Assembly (NCBI GenBank): GCA_945881735.1
Contig: CAMCVF010000001.1
Location: 248,001 to 312,000 of the forward strand
Source: Methylotenera oryzisoli
GTDB lineage: Bacteria; Pseudomonadota; Gammaproteobacteria; Burkholderiales; Methylophilaceae
DNA length: 64,000 bases
Direction: 5' to 3'
Below are positions 1 to 10,042 of the stretch, one piece after another; positions within the stretch are counted from its first letter, which is position 1, and the number at the start of each line of letters is the position of its first letter. Under the pieces are notes generated by a model. The model was not told the DNA's origin. It saw only the letters and a program-made list of their open reading frames with translations, and made no database searches. The translations under genes and the position numbers were made by a program.

Positions 1-385
1 CAACATGTACGCCTTTGCCTGTGATAGCGTTTAGATAAACAGGCAATGTAGCAACTAGCGTTTTACCTTCACCTGTACGCATTTCAGCAATTTTTCCCGC
101 ATTCAAGACCATGCCGCCAATTAATTGCACATCAAAATGGCGCATGCCTAATGCACGTACACTGCCCTCGCGCACCACGGCAAACGCTTCTGGCAATAAC
201 TTTTCCAAACTTTCGCCTTGCTGAAAACGCTGTTTAAAACTTTCTGTTTTTGCGCGCAACTCATCATCGGATAAAGCTTGCATAGCTGGCTCTAACGCAT
301 TGATTTCTTTAACAGTTTGGCCGTATTGCTTTACAAGCCTGTCATTACGACTACCGAAAAATTTTCTAAACAACGTGGATAACAT
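1..385 (-). CDS. secA: Protein translocase ATPase SecA, N-terminal part (cut by window edge)
   Basis: SecA is the cytoplasmic ATPase that drives preproteins through the SecYEG channel. Only the first 128 residues lie in the window; the rest runs off the left edge. The product begins [16 protein letters not shown], and the Walker A segment MRTGEGKT is at residues 102-109, preceded by the family's [20 protein letters not shown] stretch. The ATG at 383-385 fits known SecA starts. The M23 peptidase gene lies upstream on the same strand, a common betaproteobacterial arrangement. The call is secure from sequence identity to the family; only the C-terminal part cannot be checked. Confidence 0.97.
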   Translation of the reverse strand, partial: MLSTLFRKFFGSRNDRLVKQYGQTVKEINALEPAMQALSDDELRAKTESFKQRFQQGESLEKLLPEAFAVVREGSVRALGMRHFDVQLIGGMVLNAGKIAEMRTGEGKTLVATLPVYLNAITGKGVHV

Positions 386-520
386 GAAGGGACACCGCTT
401 TTCCGAAATTCGGATACCTATAATTGAGATTGGACGAAAAATTGATTATATTGTATGGATATTGGGTAGTTAATGTTTATTTCAATACAAAGCCGTGCAA
501 ATTCTAATCTTTAATTGGTT

Positions 521-1423
521 TTACTTATTTAAATATTTACGTGGATCTAAAGCATTACCATTTAACCTAATTTCATAATGCAAATGGGGACCTGAAGAGC
601 GGCCTGTGCTGCCCACTTGTGCCACAATTTGGCCTTTTATCACACGCTCACCTGGCTTAACCAACAATTTAGAAGCATGTGCATAACGTGTTTCTAAACC
701 AGACCCATGGTCAATTTTGACTATATTACCATAGTCCGGTGTGCGTTCTGAGGTAGACACGATACCATCAGCCGCTGCGCGAATAGCCGTGCCTGAGTTT
801 GCGGTGAAATCTAAACCTTCGTGAAACGCTTTATTGCCATTAAATGGGTCTATACGCCAGCCGTAGCTGGATGAATTAAATGCTGCATAAATAGGACTGC
901 TATTGGGCAACATATCTTTAAGCACACTTTTTTGTAAAATTTTTGCTTCAATTGAGCTCATGTATTCGTCCCGCCCATTAACCGCTTCGGTTAACTCCAA
1001 AATCGCTGCTTTTAATTCAGCCTCTGACATGGCATGCGATTGAACAAGCGGACCACCGCGGCCATCCAGTTGCAAGCCACCATGCGGTTTTAGATTTGGA
1101 TTGTTAACTATTTTTTTTTCATTTTCGCCAGCCAATTTTGCCAAACGCTGGTTTTGCGCATCAAGGCGCATGATACGGGCTTGCAATTCACCCAACTCTT
1201 TAGCGTAAGCATCCAAATGCACTTGAGAAGAAATAATTGAACTTCTAATTTGCGGCGGCAGTAAAGCGCGCATACCATTTTCTTTAATATTACTTTGCGG
1301 CGTAATAAACAATAAAGTGAGCATCACTGGCACCAACACCAAGCCAGCAACCAGCAAGCCAGCCTGCAAGGCAGACAAACTTTTAGCTTTTGCCATATTG
1401 TTAGAGATTAAAATAATATTCAT
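521..1423 (-). CDS. M23 family metallopeptidase (membrane-anchored, LytM-type)
   Basis: Predicted zinc peptidase or peptidase-like regulator acting on peptidoglycan cross-links in the periplasm. A single membrane segment lies at about residues 17-40, a probable coiled coil at 68-105, and the C-terminal LytM domain at about 195-295. The zinc and catalytic residues are all present: H201 and D205 in HEGLD, H249 in RYAHA, and H280/H282 in GPHLHYE, so an active enzyme is likely rather than a degenerate EnvC/NlpD-type activator. It sits between secA and the divergent dciA-like gene, a placement seen in other Betaproteobacteria. Neither the first ATG nor the internal one at codon 10 has a strong ribosome binding site. 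The specific physiological role cannot be told from sequence. Confidence 0.9.
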   Translation of the reverse strand: MNIILISNNMAKAKSLSALQAGLLVAGLVLVPVMLTLLFITPQSNIKENGMRALLPPQIRSSIISSQVHLDAYAKELGELQARIMRLDAQNQRLAKLAGENEKKIVNNPNLKPHGGLQLDGRGGPLVQSHAMSEAELKAAILELTEAVNGRDEYMSSIEAKILQKSVLKDMLPNSSPIYAAFNSSSYGWRIDPFNGNKAFHEGLDFTANSGTAIRAAADGIVSTSERTPDYGNIVKIDHGSGLETRYAHASKLLVKPGERVIKGQIVAQVGSTGRSSGPHLHYEIRLNGNALDPRKYLNK

Positions 1424-1558
1424 TTAATTATTGTCAATAATCCATATTGTTTATGTTATGAGTTGTGTAGTAAGTTATCAACTTCGTAAAGCCATCAAAA
1501 AGCGATGTTTGAGTCTTATTAAGCCAATTTTTATTAAAATCGCAGTAAAATCGTCAGC

Positions 1559-2011
1559 ATGCGCAAAATTGATAATTTACTAAATCCCAAAAGCCTACAA
1601 AATAGTCAGCTTGGTGCTTTAACGCAACAATTGCAATCTCACCAGTTATTACAAAAACTTTGGGTGAGCGCATGCCCAGAATTGCTTGCTCAATTAAGCA
1701 CTGTCGGCAACTTAACAAATGGGCTTTTAACCATTTTTGCTCACAGTGCAATTGTTGCCAATAAAATCAAACTAGACCAAGCTAAGCTTTTGACTCAATT
1801 ACAAGATTTGCAAAGTACCAACCTTTTATTTCGGGATTGTAAAGTTACTGTAATTAGTGTCAAAGTGCAAGTTAAATCTCAGCCTAGGGTCATCGTGCCA
1901 CCACCAAGAAAACTATCTAAACAAGCGGCAGTTAGCTTAAAAAAGCTGGCGCAAGATTTAGGTGATTCTCCACTTGCTACAAAACTCAATTCTCTCGCCA
2001 ACAAAACTTAA
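1559..2011 (+). CDS. DciA-like (DUF721) protein, probable DnaB helicase loader/operator
   Basis: A basic 150-residue protein of the DUF721/DciA type. In bacteria lacking DnaC, DciA proteins interact with the replicative helicase DnaB and assist its loading. The core LLQKLWVSACPELLAQLS followed by a strand-rich NGLLTIFAHSAIVANKIK segment matches the fold seen in the family; the lysine-rich tail resembles the DNA-binding extension. It is divergent from the M23 gene and lies close to secA, where DUF721 genes commonly reside in gamma- and betaproteobacteria. The family call rests on pattern and context. An antisense reading frame overlaps it and was discarded. Confidence 0.72.
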   Translation: MRKIDNLLNPKSLQNSQLGALTQQLQSHQLLQKLWVSACPELLAQLSTVGNLTNGLLTIFAHSAIVANKIKLDQAKLLTQLQDLQSTNLLFRDCKVTVISVKVQVKSQPRVIVPPPRKLSKQAAVSLKKLAQDLGDSPLATKLNSLANKT

Positions 2012-2139
2012 ATCTTTCCTTATTTAATAAATTCACTTAATTTGCCTCCTGCCATGCGACTTTAGGCGTTATTTTGATAGGGGGTCTACGTTCAAAAAAT
2101 TCAAGTGCAAAATCACTTTGCATTCAAATTTTATCAATC

Positions 2140-2167
2140 AAAACAGATTGCTTTGACTCTGTTTTTT
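2140..2167 (+). terminator. Probable intrinsic terminator after the dciA-like gene
   Basis: Perfect 8-bp arms AAAACAGA (2140-2147) and TCTGTTTT (2158-2165) enclose a 10-nt loop and run into further T residues. The stem is AT-rich and therefore weak, but its position 130 bases past the dciA-like stop fits termination. Confidence 0.5.
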
Positions 2168-2230
2168 AAAAGCATTTAACGGCTAATCAACTGAGTTGTC
2201 CTTGCGCATTTTTAGTGCCATAATGCTTTG

Positions 2231-2263
2231 AGTTGTTACAAAATAATTACATTATTTACAACT
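2231..2263. promoter_or_regulatory. Imperfect inverted repeat in the hppA upstream region
   Basis: The 338-base gap between the dciA-like gene and hppA holds no gene. Apart from the terminator it contains AGTTGT (2231-2236) facing ACAACT (2258-2263), with AATAAT/ATTATT pairing inside after a 3-base bulge. It lies about 90-120 bases before the hppA ATG, where an operator or promoter could lie. hppA itself has a good ribosome binding site, GGGAGAA, just before the ATG. The regulatory role is a guess. Confidence 0.3.
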
Positions 2264-2349
2264 TACTAGCTATATTCTATTCGTAATTTTTAATTGATTT
2301 GCACATCGATGTCGTTTCAGATTTATTCAATAATAGATAGGGAGAAGTC

Positions 2350-4383
2350 ATGTCAGTCGCATTAATAATAACCATTGCAGCAGCCATTTTGGCCGTACTT
2401 TACGGCGTCGTAATGAGTAAATGGATTTCCAATTTGCCAGCCGGTAACGCACGCATGCAAGAAATTGCTGGCGCGATTCAACAAGGTGCCGCTGCCTACT
2501 TAGCCAGGCAATATAAAACCATCGCGATTGTGGGTGTGGTTTTAGCCGCATTAGTCGCTTATTTTTTAGGTACTACTACTGCAATAGGTTTTGTTGTAGG
2601 CGCTCTATTATCAGGTGCTTGTGGCTTTATTGGCATGAACGTGTCTGTAAAAGCCAATGTTCGCACCGCGCAAGCGGCTACAAACGGTATTGCGCCTGCG
2701 TTTGATGTAGCCTTTAAGGGCGGCGCTGTGACTGGCATGTTGGTGGTAGGCTTAGGCCTGCTAGGCGTTGCTGGTTTTTACTGGTTTTTGGGTGCCGAAA
2801 ATGCAACCAACTTAGACCCATTAATTGGTTTAGCTTTTGGCTCTTCCCTTATTTCAATCTTTGCGCGTTTGGGTGGCGGCATCTTTACCAAAGGTGCTGA
2901 TGTAGGTGCAGACTTGGTGGGTAAAGTTGAAGCGGGGATTCCAGAAGATGACCCACGCAACCCAGCGGTAATTGCGGATAACGTTGGCGATAACGTAGGC
3001 GATTGTGCAGGTATGGCAGCCGATTTGTTTGAAACTTATGCGGTAACTTTGATTGCCACCATGGTATTGGGTGGCTTGCTAATTACCGATGCAGGCGCAA
3101 ATGGCATTCTCTACCCATTGATGTTAGGTGCGGTGTCTATCGTTGCTTCTATTATTGGTTGCTTCTTTGTTAAAGCATCGCCTGGTATGAAAAACGTGAT
3201 GCCAGCGCTATATAAAGGCTTGGCGGTAGCAGGCGTTTTATCCTTAATCGCATTCTACTTCGTGACGCAACAATTGTTCCCGCAAGGCTTAACAGCAGGC
3301 GAATTAACCATTTCTGCCAATCAATTATTTGGCTCATGCGCAGTGGGTTTAGTATTAACAGCGGCTTTAGTTTGGATTACTGAATACTACACAGGTACAC
3401 AGTACGCACCTGTGCAGCATGTAGCGCAAGCTTCTACTACTGGCCATGCCACTAATATTATTGCAGGTATTGGTATCTCAATGAAATCAACGGCTTGGCC
3501 TGTGCTTTCAGTATGTTTAGCTATTTGGACATCCTACCATTTAGGTGGTTTATATGGCATTGCGATTGCGGCAACATCGATGTTAAGCATGGCAGGTATT
3601 GTGGTGGCACTTGATGCTTATGGCCCTATTACCGATAACGCAGGCGGTATTGCAGAGATGGCTGGCTTACCAGCAGAAGTGCGTGACGTAACTGACCCTT
3701 TAGATGCGGTTGGCAATACCACCAAAGCGGTGACCAAAGGCTATGCTATTGGCTCTGCTGGTTTGGCCGCATTGGTATTGTTTGCCGATTACACTCACAA
3801 ATTAGAAGGTGCTGGCATTGATGTGAAGTTTGATTTAAGCGACCCAATGGTGATTATCGGCTTGTTTATTGGTGGCTTAATCCCCTTCCTTTTTGCTGCG
3901 ATGGCGATGGAAGCGGTAGGCCGTGCGGCAGGTGCGGTGGTAGAAGAAGTGCGCCGTCAGTTCCGCGATATAAAAGGCATTATGGAAGGCACAGCCAAGC
4001 CAGAGTACGGCAAAGCGGTAGATATGCTAACTTCAGCGGCGATTAAAGAAATGATGGTGCCATCTCTACTTCCAGTCGCTGTGCCAATTGCAGTTGGCTT
4101 GATATTAGGCCCTGTGGCATTGGGTGGTTTATTAATGGGTACAATTGTCACTGGTTTATTTGTGGCGATTTCAATGTGTACCGGTGGTGGCGCTTGGGAT
4201 AATGCCAAAAAATACATTGAAGATGGTAAACACGGCGGCAAAGGTTCAGATGCGCATAAAGCGGCTGTAACAGGTGACACTGTAGGCGACCCATACAAAG
4301 ATACGGCAGGCCCTGCAGTGAACCCATTGATTAAAATTATCAATATTGTGGCGCTGTTAATTGTGCCATTGCTTCATGTTTAG
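2350..4383 (+). CDS. hppA: K+-insensitive H+-translocating membrane pyrophosphatase
   Basis: Integral membrane enzyme that hydrolyses pyrophosphate and pumps protons across the cytoplasmic membrane; 677 residues and about 16 membrane helices, normal for the family. The substrate loop with [21 protein letters not shown] and the [19 protein letters not shown] motif are intact, as is the second acidic loop near the C-terminus ([20 protein letters not shown]). The motif [12 protein letters not shown] carries lysine at about residue 459, where K+-dependent enzymes have alanine, so this is the K+-independent H+-pumping subclass (established subclass marker). The start is supported by GGGAGAA seven bases before the ATG. 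It is transcribed towards ppc, with a shared terminator between them. In a methylotroph it would recover energy from biosynthetic pyrophosphate. Confidence 0.97.
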   Translation: MSVALIITIAAAILAVLYGVVMSKWISNLPAGNARMQEIAGAIQQGAAAYLARQYKTIAIVGVVLAALVAYFLGTTTAIGFVVGALLSGACGFIGMNVSVKANVRTAQAATNGIAPAFDVAFKGGAVTGMLVVGLGLLGVAGFYWFLGAENATNLDPLIGLAFGSSLISIFARLGGGIFTKGADVGADLVGKVEAGIPEDDPRNPAVIADNVGDNVGDCAGMAADLFETYAVTLIATMVLGGLLITDAGANGILYPLMLGAVSIVASIIGCFFVKASPGMKNVMPALYKGLAVAGVLSLIAFYFVTQQLFPQGLTAGELTISANQLFGSCAVGLVLTAALVWITEYYTGTQYAPVQHVAQASTTGHATNIIAGIGISMKSTAWPVLSVCLAIWTSYHLGGLYGIAIAATSMLSMAGIVVALDAYGPITDNAGGIAEMAGLPAEVRDVTDPLDAVGNTTKAVTKGYAIGSAGLAALVLFADYTHKLEGAGIDVKFDLSDPMVIIGLFIGGLIPFLFAAMAMEAVGRAAGAVVEEVRRQFRDIKGIMEGTAKPEYGKAVDMLTSAAIKEMMVPSLLPVAVPIAVGLILGPVALGGLLMGTIVTGLFVAISMCTGGGAWDNAKKYIEDGKHGGKGSDAHKAAVTGDTVGDPYKDTAGPAVNPLIKIINIVALLIVPLLHV

Positions 4384-4394
4384 TTTTTACTAAT

Positions 4395-4438
4395 TAAAAA
4401 AGGTGACTCCGAATTGAAACGCGGGGTCGCCTTTTTTG
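4395..4438. terminator. Bidirectional intrinsic terminator between hppA and ppc
   Basis: AAAAAAGGTGACTCC at 4396-4410 pairs with GGGGTCGCCTTTTTT at 4423-4437 (two G-T pairs), around a 12-base loop. A and T tracts flank both sides, so it can stop both hppA and the converging ppc. Confidence 0.85.
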
Positions 4439-4449
4439 TTGCCAGTTGT

Positions 4450-7241
4450 TTAACCCGTATTTCTTAACCCAGCTGCAATACCATTAATGGTTAACTGAAT
4501 CGCCAGCTTCAGCTTTTCATCGGTTTCACCAGCACGGTAGCGCTTGATGAGTTCCACTTGCAAATGATTGAGCGGATCTAAATAGGGTAAACGATTGCGA
4601 ATTGAATAGGCCAGAGTTGGATTGCTGTTTAATCTTTCTGTGCATTCCTGCAACAAGTTAAGCGCCTGTGTAGTGAGCTCATACTCTGCTTCTATACGTC
4701 TAAAAATATTCTCTCTTAGCTGTTTGTCTGTCACCAAATGTGCATAGTGGCGTGCTACTACTAAATCTGTTTTAGCTAACACCATATCCACATTGGCGAT
4801 TAAGGTTTTAAACAATGGCCAAACTGCTAACATTTCTTGCAGGTTTTTTAGGCGGCTCTCATATGCACTTTCATCTTGATGCAAATATTGGTTTATCGCA
4901 CTGCCTAAGCCATACCAGCCTGGCAATAATAATCGGCACTGACCCCAAGAAAAACCCCAAGGAATCGCGCGTAAATCTTCAATACGCCGCGTCGATTTTC
5001 TTGCGGCTGGTCGGCTGCCAATATTCAATTCGGCGATTTCTGAAATAGGCGTTGCGTTAAAAAAGTAATCGGCAAAGCCGGGGGTTTCGTAAACCAAACT
5101 GCGGTAGCTAGTCATGGCAGTGGTAGACAAATCTTCCATCACAACTTCAAAGGTGCGGCGCTTTTCTGGTCTTAATGCGTTATCAGGCAGCAAAGTGGCA
5201 TCCATTGTGGCCGCCAACAGCGTTTCTAAGTGCTGACGACCCACTTTTGGGTCGGCATATTTATTGGCGATAATTTCACCTTGCTCAGTTAAGCGAATTT
5301 GCGCATCTACCGTACCGCTTGGTTGCGCCATAATAGCTTGATAAGTTGGCCCGCCTCCGCGCCCAACTGTTCCGCCACGCCCATGAAACAAACGAAGCTT
5401 GATTTTGGCTTGGCTAAACAGCTCAACTAAAGATACTTCGGCTTTGTATAATTCCCAATTTGAGGTTAAAAATCCGCCATCTTTATTGCTGTCTGAGTAG
5501 CCCAACATTATTTCTTGCTCATTGCCCTGATTGCGCAGCACATAGCGAATTCCCAACAAGCTCAACCATTGCCCCATAATCATGGGCGCGTTGCGTAAAT
5601 CGGCAATAGTTTCAAATAGCGGCACAATATTCAGCGCCAATTGGATTTTTTGCGATCCCCAAATGCCTTTTAGCAAGCCCGTTTCTTTTTGCAGCAAGGC
5701 CACTTCCAATAAATCGGATAGAGTTTCGGTATGCGAAATAATGTATTGCTTAATGGTGCGGTTGCCAAATTGTTGCTTAATATCGCGCGCCTTGTTAAGT
5801 ACATCAATTTCACTGAGCATCAACTCAGAATATTGCTGATAGGGCGAAAACAATAAGCGCGGCTGTTTTAGCTCATCCAATAAAGTCTTGATTTTCTCCT
5901 CTTCAGTAAGCTCATCGTATTCAAAATCGTAACCTGCTTTATTAAATAGCTCTTTAATTATCGCTTCATGCACGTCTGACGATTGGCGAATATCCAACGT
6001 CGCCAAATGAAATCCAAACGTTTCGATGGCTTTGATTAATTTACCCAAACGCGCATAAATCAGCGCTTCACCGCCAAACTCTTTTAACGAATCCACTAGC
6101 ACATTCAATTCCGCCAGCAAATCAGTGGCATGACGATAAGGCTCGGCTTGATAGGCATTTTCGCGCAATTCTAATTGCGGTAACAATTGTTTGCAGGTTG
6201 CAATTAATCGATCGTAAATGCCATTTAGTGCCAGCCGATAAGGCTCATCCAATCGATGTGGCGATTGGTCTAATGATAAATTGGCCAGCACCAACAACGC
6301 AGGATTCACATTCACCAATCGCGTAGAAATCGATAACTCACGCCGCAGCGCATCAAGTTGTTTTAAATAAAACTTAAACGCAGTGGCGCTTTGCATACCA
6401 ACGGCTTGCGTCAAGGTTGCCCCATTCACAAACGGGTTTCCATCGCGATCGCCACCTATCCAGCTGCCCATCTGTAAAAAACTAGGTAATTGAAAAGGCT
6501 TTTTCAGTTCTGCGGCATATTGTTTATTTAAATCGCGCTCTAAATCCTGCAGAATTTCTGGAATCATATTCAAAAATGTGGTTTCGTAATAGCTCAGTGC
6601 ATTTTCAATTTCATTGACGACTGTGAGCTTTGAAAAGCGCACAATGCGCGTTTGCCACAATGAGCAAACTGCTGCCTGAATCAGTAAATCATTTTGTTGC
6701 AGCTCACGTTTTGAAATTAAATTGGCGCGCTCTGCCAGCAAAAAAGATAATTTATGCTCAATATCTAAAATGCTTTTGCGCTGAACTTCTGTGGGATGCG
6801 CCGTTAACACAGGCGAAACCAGCGCATCTTTAAAAAACGCTTCTACTGCCTTAAAAGGCAAGGCTTGGCGTGCGATTTCATCTACTGAAAAAGCAAGCCT
6901 GGCAATAACTTATCTTCATTTAAAAGGGTTTGCTGACGTGCGAATAAATCTTCAGCAATATTCACCAAATGCTTAAAGTAACTAAAAGCGCGCACCACCG
7001 AAATCGTTTGCTGTAGCGATAAATTTTTAAGTAGAATTTCTAAAGCCAACCTGGCATTTTGATCATTTTCACGGTGAAATTTAACCGCCACCTGACGGAT
7101 TCTTTCAACTAAATCAAAGGTATCTTTGCCATCTTTAGCCAAAATAGTTGCACCAAGCACACGGCCCAAATAGCGAATATTATTTTTTAAAACTAAATTT
7201 TGTTGATATAGGTTAATAGCTTGCATTGATGTGTCGTTCAT
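4450..7241 (-). pseudogene. ppc: Phosphoenolpyruvate carboxylase, split by a one-base frameshift
   Basis: PEP carboxylase makes oxaloacetate from PEP and bicarbonate. The N-terminal 119 codons (7241 to 6882) end at a TAG; the remaining part continues in another frame to 4450. Restoring one T in the T5 run (plus-strand A5 at 6888-6892) joins ...LLPGLLF to SVDEIARQALPFKAVEAFF and gives a continuous protein of about 930 residues, normal for the family. The catalytic parts are intact: VLTAHPTEVQRKS, GSWIGGDRDGNPFV, LGYSDSNKDGGF, FHGRGGTVGRGGGP and the C-terminal GLRNTG. Because all motifs survive and the lesion is a homopolymer, this may be a sequencing error, a recent mutation, or slippage-tolerant. 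Annotators may list two coding regions, 6882-7241 and 4450-6861. The ppa terminator lies upstream, so ppc has its own promoter. Confidence 0.9.
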
Positions 7242-7423
7242 ATAATTGCCGTTAATCGTTATTTAAACAATATAAGCAAAATCTACACCATGCATTAAAT
7301 TACAAATAAAACTATTGTAAACATATAGTTACATTTAATTTAAATTATAAACCAGCAGTAGTTGCACGTTTAATGTGCATGCTGATGATATGATTTAATA
7401 TTGAGGTGCAGGTGATTAAATAC

Positions 7424-7450
7424 AAAAAAGGCAGCCTAAGCTGCCTTTTT
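7424..7450 (-). terminator. Intrinsic terminator after ppa
   Basis: A near-ideal hairpin: GGCAGC (7430-7435), loop CTAA, GCTGCC (7440-7445), flanked by A6 and T5. It lies about 40 bases past the ppa stop on the minus strand and separates ppa from ppc. Confidence 0.88.
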
Positions 7451-7490
7451 ATTTACACTATTAATGCGTATTTTAACATTCCAAGCAATT

Positions 7491-8039
7491 TTAAAATGCA
7501 GGTTTAACTTCCGCATTATTGTAATTAGCTACGCCCTCTAAAATTTCTTTCTTAGCCGCTTCAATATCGCCCCAGCCATTAATTTTCACCCATTTGCCTT
7601 TATCTAAATCTTTATAATGCTCAAAAAAGTGAGAAATCATTTCTAAACGCCAAGTTGAAACATCGGTATAGCTTTTTAAATGGCCATATAAACCACATAC
7701 CTTAGGCACTGGCACCGCAAATACTTTTGCGTCCAAACCAGCTTCATCTTCCATTAACAACACGCCCAATGGACGGCAACGCACAACCACTCCTGGAATC
7801 AATGGCACTGGTGTCATCACCAATACATCAACTGGGTCACCATCATCGGCTAATGTGTGCGGGATGTAGCCGTAATTAGTTGGATATTGCATTGCAGTAC
7901 CCATAAAACGGTCTACAAAAATCGCGCCGCTGTCTTTATCGACTTCATATTTAACAGGGTCGCCCTGCATAGGAATTTCGATAATAACATTGAAATCATT
8001 GGGTAAATCTAAGCCTGATGGTACTTGGTTTAAAGACAT
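7491..8039 (-). CDS. ppa: Inorganic pyrophosphatase (soluble, family I)
   Basis: Cytoplasmic Mg2+-dependent hydrolysis of pyrophosphate to two phosphates, pulling biosynthetic reactions forward. The 182-residue length is typical for bacterial family I enzymes. The signature [10 protein letters not shown] is present, as are the upstream [11 protein letters not shown] segment and the downstream KVFAVP and [14 protein letters not shown] stretches that carry metal- and phosphate-binding residues. It is close to the membrane pyrophosphatase hppA, so two pyrophosphate sinks with different energy yields are encoded within 6 kb. A strong terminator follows. Upstream lies a decayed dedA gene, so ppa is probably transcribed alone or with remnants of that operon. 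Confidence 0.97.
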   Translation of the reverse strand: MSLNQVPSGLDLPNDFNVIIEIPMQGDPVKYEVDKDSGAIFVDRFMGTAMQYPTNYGYIPHTLADDGDPVDVLVMTPVPLIPGVVVRCRPLGVLLMEDEAGLDAKVFAVPVPKVCGLYGHLKSYTDVSTWRLEMISHFFEHYKDLDKGKWVKINGWGDIEAAKKEILEGVANYNNAEVKPAF

Positions 8040-8132
8040 GTTGAGAATAGCCTTGAACTAAAAAACGGCATTATACGTGACAAATGTAAATGCTTGATTG
8101 CTAACAATTGAAAATTATTAAGAGGCGGCTTG

Positions 8133-8743
8133 TTAACGCTTAGAAAATTGATGCCAAACTTTGCTTAAAACAAAAAATACAATCACCATTGCCAAGCCCA
8201 TGATAGTAATTGCACTTGGATGATTTTTTACCAGTGGAATGTTGCCAAAAAATAACCCGCTAATACGCAAATTAACACCCAAATAATTGACCCAATCGAT
8301 GCTGAACGCACAAATTTTAAAAAAACCATTTGTGTTAAGCCCGCCAAAAATATTGCAACGGTGCGGATAACGGGTAAAAAAGGTGAAAACAAAAAGCTTT
8401 TTTTGCCATTCTGGTCTTAAAACACGTGGGTTTTATCTAACGCCGATTGGTTGGGCCATTTTAAAAAATCCACAAAAAACGCCTGCCCCAACGTTTTTCC
8501 TAAAAAATAGCCACTGATATTCCCCAATGCCGCCGCTAAAATCAGCACGGTATCTAGCAGCCAAATATTCAACATTGATGCCGCACACACCGCACAGCAT
8601 ACAAATAAAAACGTATTACTAGGTAGAAAAAAGAATGGCAAGACGCCAATTTTTTAAAAAATCACACCAAACAGAATGAAATAAACCAGATTGGCGTGCA
8701 TGGCGATGAGATTAGGCAAACGTGCATCAAAATTTAAAATCAT
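8133..8743 (-). pseudogene. Decayed DedA-family (SNARE-associated) membrane protein
   Basis: DedA proteins are inner-membrane proteins linked to lipid carrier recycling. Fragments in order, in different frames: MILNFDARLPNLIAMHANLV and FILFGVIF then a stop; FFFLPSNTFLFVCCAVCAAS with LNIWLLDTVLILAAALGN and SGYFLGKTLGQ; ALDKTHVF then a stop; FLPVIRT, and at the end FFGNIPLVKNHPSAITIMG to FSKR and a stop. These match the family from start to end, but at least two stops and several frame changes break it. The number of lesions argues against sequencing error and for a true pseudogene. No functional copy is visible in the window. Confidence 0.85.
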
Positions 8744-8771
8744 TTGCCAAAATTCTATCACACTAGTTTTC

Positions 8772-9044
8772 TCATATTAATTCAGCTCTGCATTCAGCTA
8801 CAATCGCCGATGGTGTAAGCTTTAATGCGCCATATAGCAATAAAGGAATGATCACCACTTCATCAAGCTGTCCAATAATAGGGATAAAATCAGGGATTAA
8901 ATCAAATGGCATCAACAAATAACCAATCGCCAACCATAGTAATGCTTTAGCTAAAAGTGGTGTTTGCGGATGTTTTTGCAGGCGTTGGTAAAAAACAAAT
9001 TCTGCTTTTAGGCGCTCGGCTATCTGTTTTAGCTTTCCCAACAT
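8772..9044 (-). CDS. DUF1232 (YkvA-type) small membrane protein
   Basis: A 90-residue protein with the family hallmark around residues 30-75: ALLWLAIGYLLMPFDLIPDF followed by IPIIGQLDEVVIIPLLLYGA. DUF1232 proteins are widespread; their biochemical role is not established. Two membrane-embedded segments are likely, with a basic N-terminus rich in Lys and Arg. It begins 5 bases after the purC stop, so it is probably co-transcribed with purC, and the decayed dedA follows. The family is certain from pattern; the function is unknown. Confidence 0.9.
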   Translation of the reverse strand: MLGKLKQIAERLKAEFVFYQRLQKHPQTPLLAKALLWLAIGYLLMPFDLIPDFIPIIGQLDEVVIIPLLLYGALKLTPSAIVAECRAELI

Positions 9045-9049
9045 AAAAA

Positions 9050-9955
9050 CTAAATCAGTTTTTTTCCCGTTAACTTTTCAAATGCTTCTAAATATTTTTC
9101 AGAGGTGCGCTGCGCCACATCCTCTGGCAGGGCAGGTGCTGGAGGCGCCTTGTTCCATTGAATACTTTCCAGCCAATCGCGCAAATATTGTTTATCGTAA
9201 CTGGGTGGATTACTGCCAACTTTATAGCTTTCTGCTGGCCAAAAACGCGATGAGTCAGGCGTCAAAACTTCATCCATCACATGCAGCACACTATTGCTAT
9301 CTAGCCCAAATTCAAATTTGGTATCGGCAATTATTATGCCACGCGTTAAGGCATATTCGGCAGCTTCGCTGTAAAGCTGAATTGCTACATTAGCAACCTT
9401 TTCTGCCATCTCTACGCCAATTAGTGCGGCACATTGGTCTAAGCTGATATTTTCATCATGGTCACCTACGGCAGCTTTAGATGAGGGCGTAAAAATTGGT
9501 GTTGGTAATTTTGAAGCTTCTTGTAAGCCTGATGGCAAGACAATGCCGCACACGGTGCCATTGGCTTTGTATTCTTTCCAACCGCTACCCACCAAATAGC
9601 CACGCACAATGGCTTCAATCGGCAAGGGTTTGAGCCTTTTCACCACTACGGCACGGCTTAAATTGCCTGTACCCAATTGTGCTTTGTCGTCTGCTGCCAC
9701 CACTGTTTCAGGCTCAATACCCGTTAAATGATTAGGTACTAGATGTTGCAGTTTTTCAAACCAAAAATTCGCCATCTGAGTAAGCATAGCGCCTTTATTA
9801 GCAATACCTGTAGGCAAAATCACATCAAATGCGGATAATCTATCGGTACTCACTAGCAACATTGTGCTGTCATCAATCGCATAAATATCGCGCACTTTTC
9901 CTTGATGAATAAGGCATAGGCTTTGAAGATTGGTTTTTAAAAGTGGTGCGCTCAT
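9050..9955 (-). CDS. purC: Phosphoribosylaminoimidazole-succinocarboxamide synthase
   Basis: PurC joins CAIR and aspartate using ATP to make SAICAR in purine biosynthesis. It is 301 residues, the longer type common in Betaproteobacteria. Motifs visible: HQGKVRDIYAIDD near residue 17, LLVSTDRLSAFDVILPTGI, the EAIVRGYLVGSGWKEY block, and IIADTKFEFGLD with VLTPDSSRFWPAESY near residues 205-240. In many relatives fba-pyk-pgk-gap precede purC; here a pyk remnant precedes it and fba is absent, so purC is what remains at the downstream end of that block. It overlaps nothing and starts at an ATG preceded by a weak ribosome binding site. Confidence 0.97.
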   Translation of the reverse strand: MSAPLLKTNLQSLCLIHQGKVRDIYAIDDSTMLLVSTDRLSAFDVILPTGIANKGAMLTQMANFWFEKLQHLVPNHLTGIEPETVVAADDKAQLGTGNLSRAVVVKRLKPLPIEAIVRGYLVGSGWKEYKANGTVCGIVLPSGLQEASKLPTPIFTPSSKAAVGDHDENISLDQCAALIGVEMAEKVANVAIQLYSEAAEYALTRGIIIADTKFEFGLDSNSVLHVMDEVLTPDSSRFWPAESYKVGSNPPSYDKQYLRDWLESIQWNKAPPAPALPEDVAQRTSEKYLEAFEKLTGKKLI

Positions 9956-10042
9956 GATGATTATGGCAAGTGGTAAAAGAATTCGATTATAAATTGAGCA
10001 AGGTAATTTGCACTAGTCATTTATTTCAGTGATTTATCCACA

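Noticed and set aside
4450-6861. A separate short PEP carboxylase starting at TTG 6861
   Set aside because: The upstream frame 6882-7241 encodes the missing N-terminal part and one added base joins them; a two-gene reading is not supported by the family.
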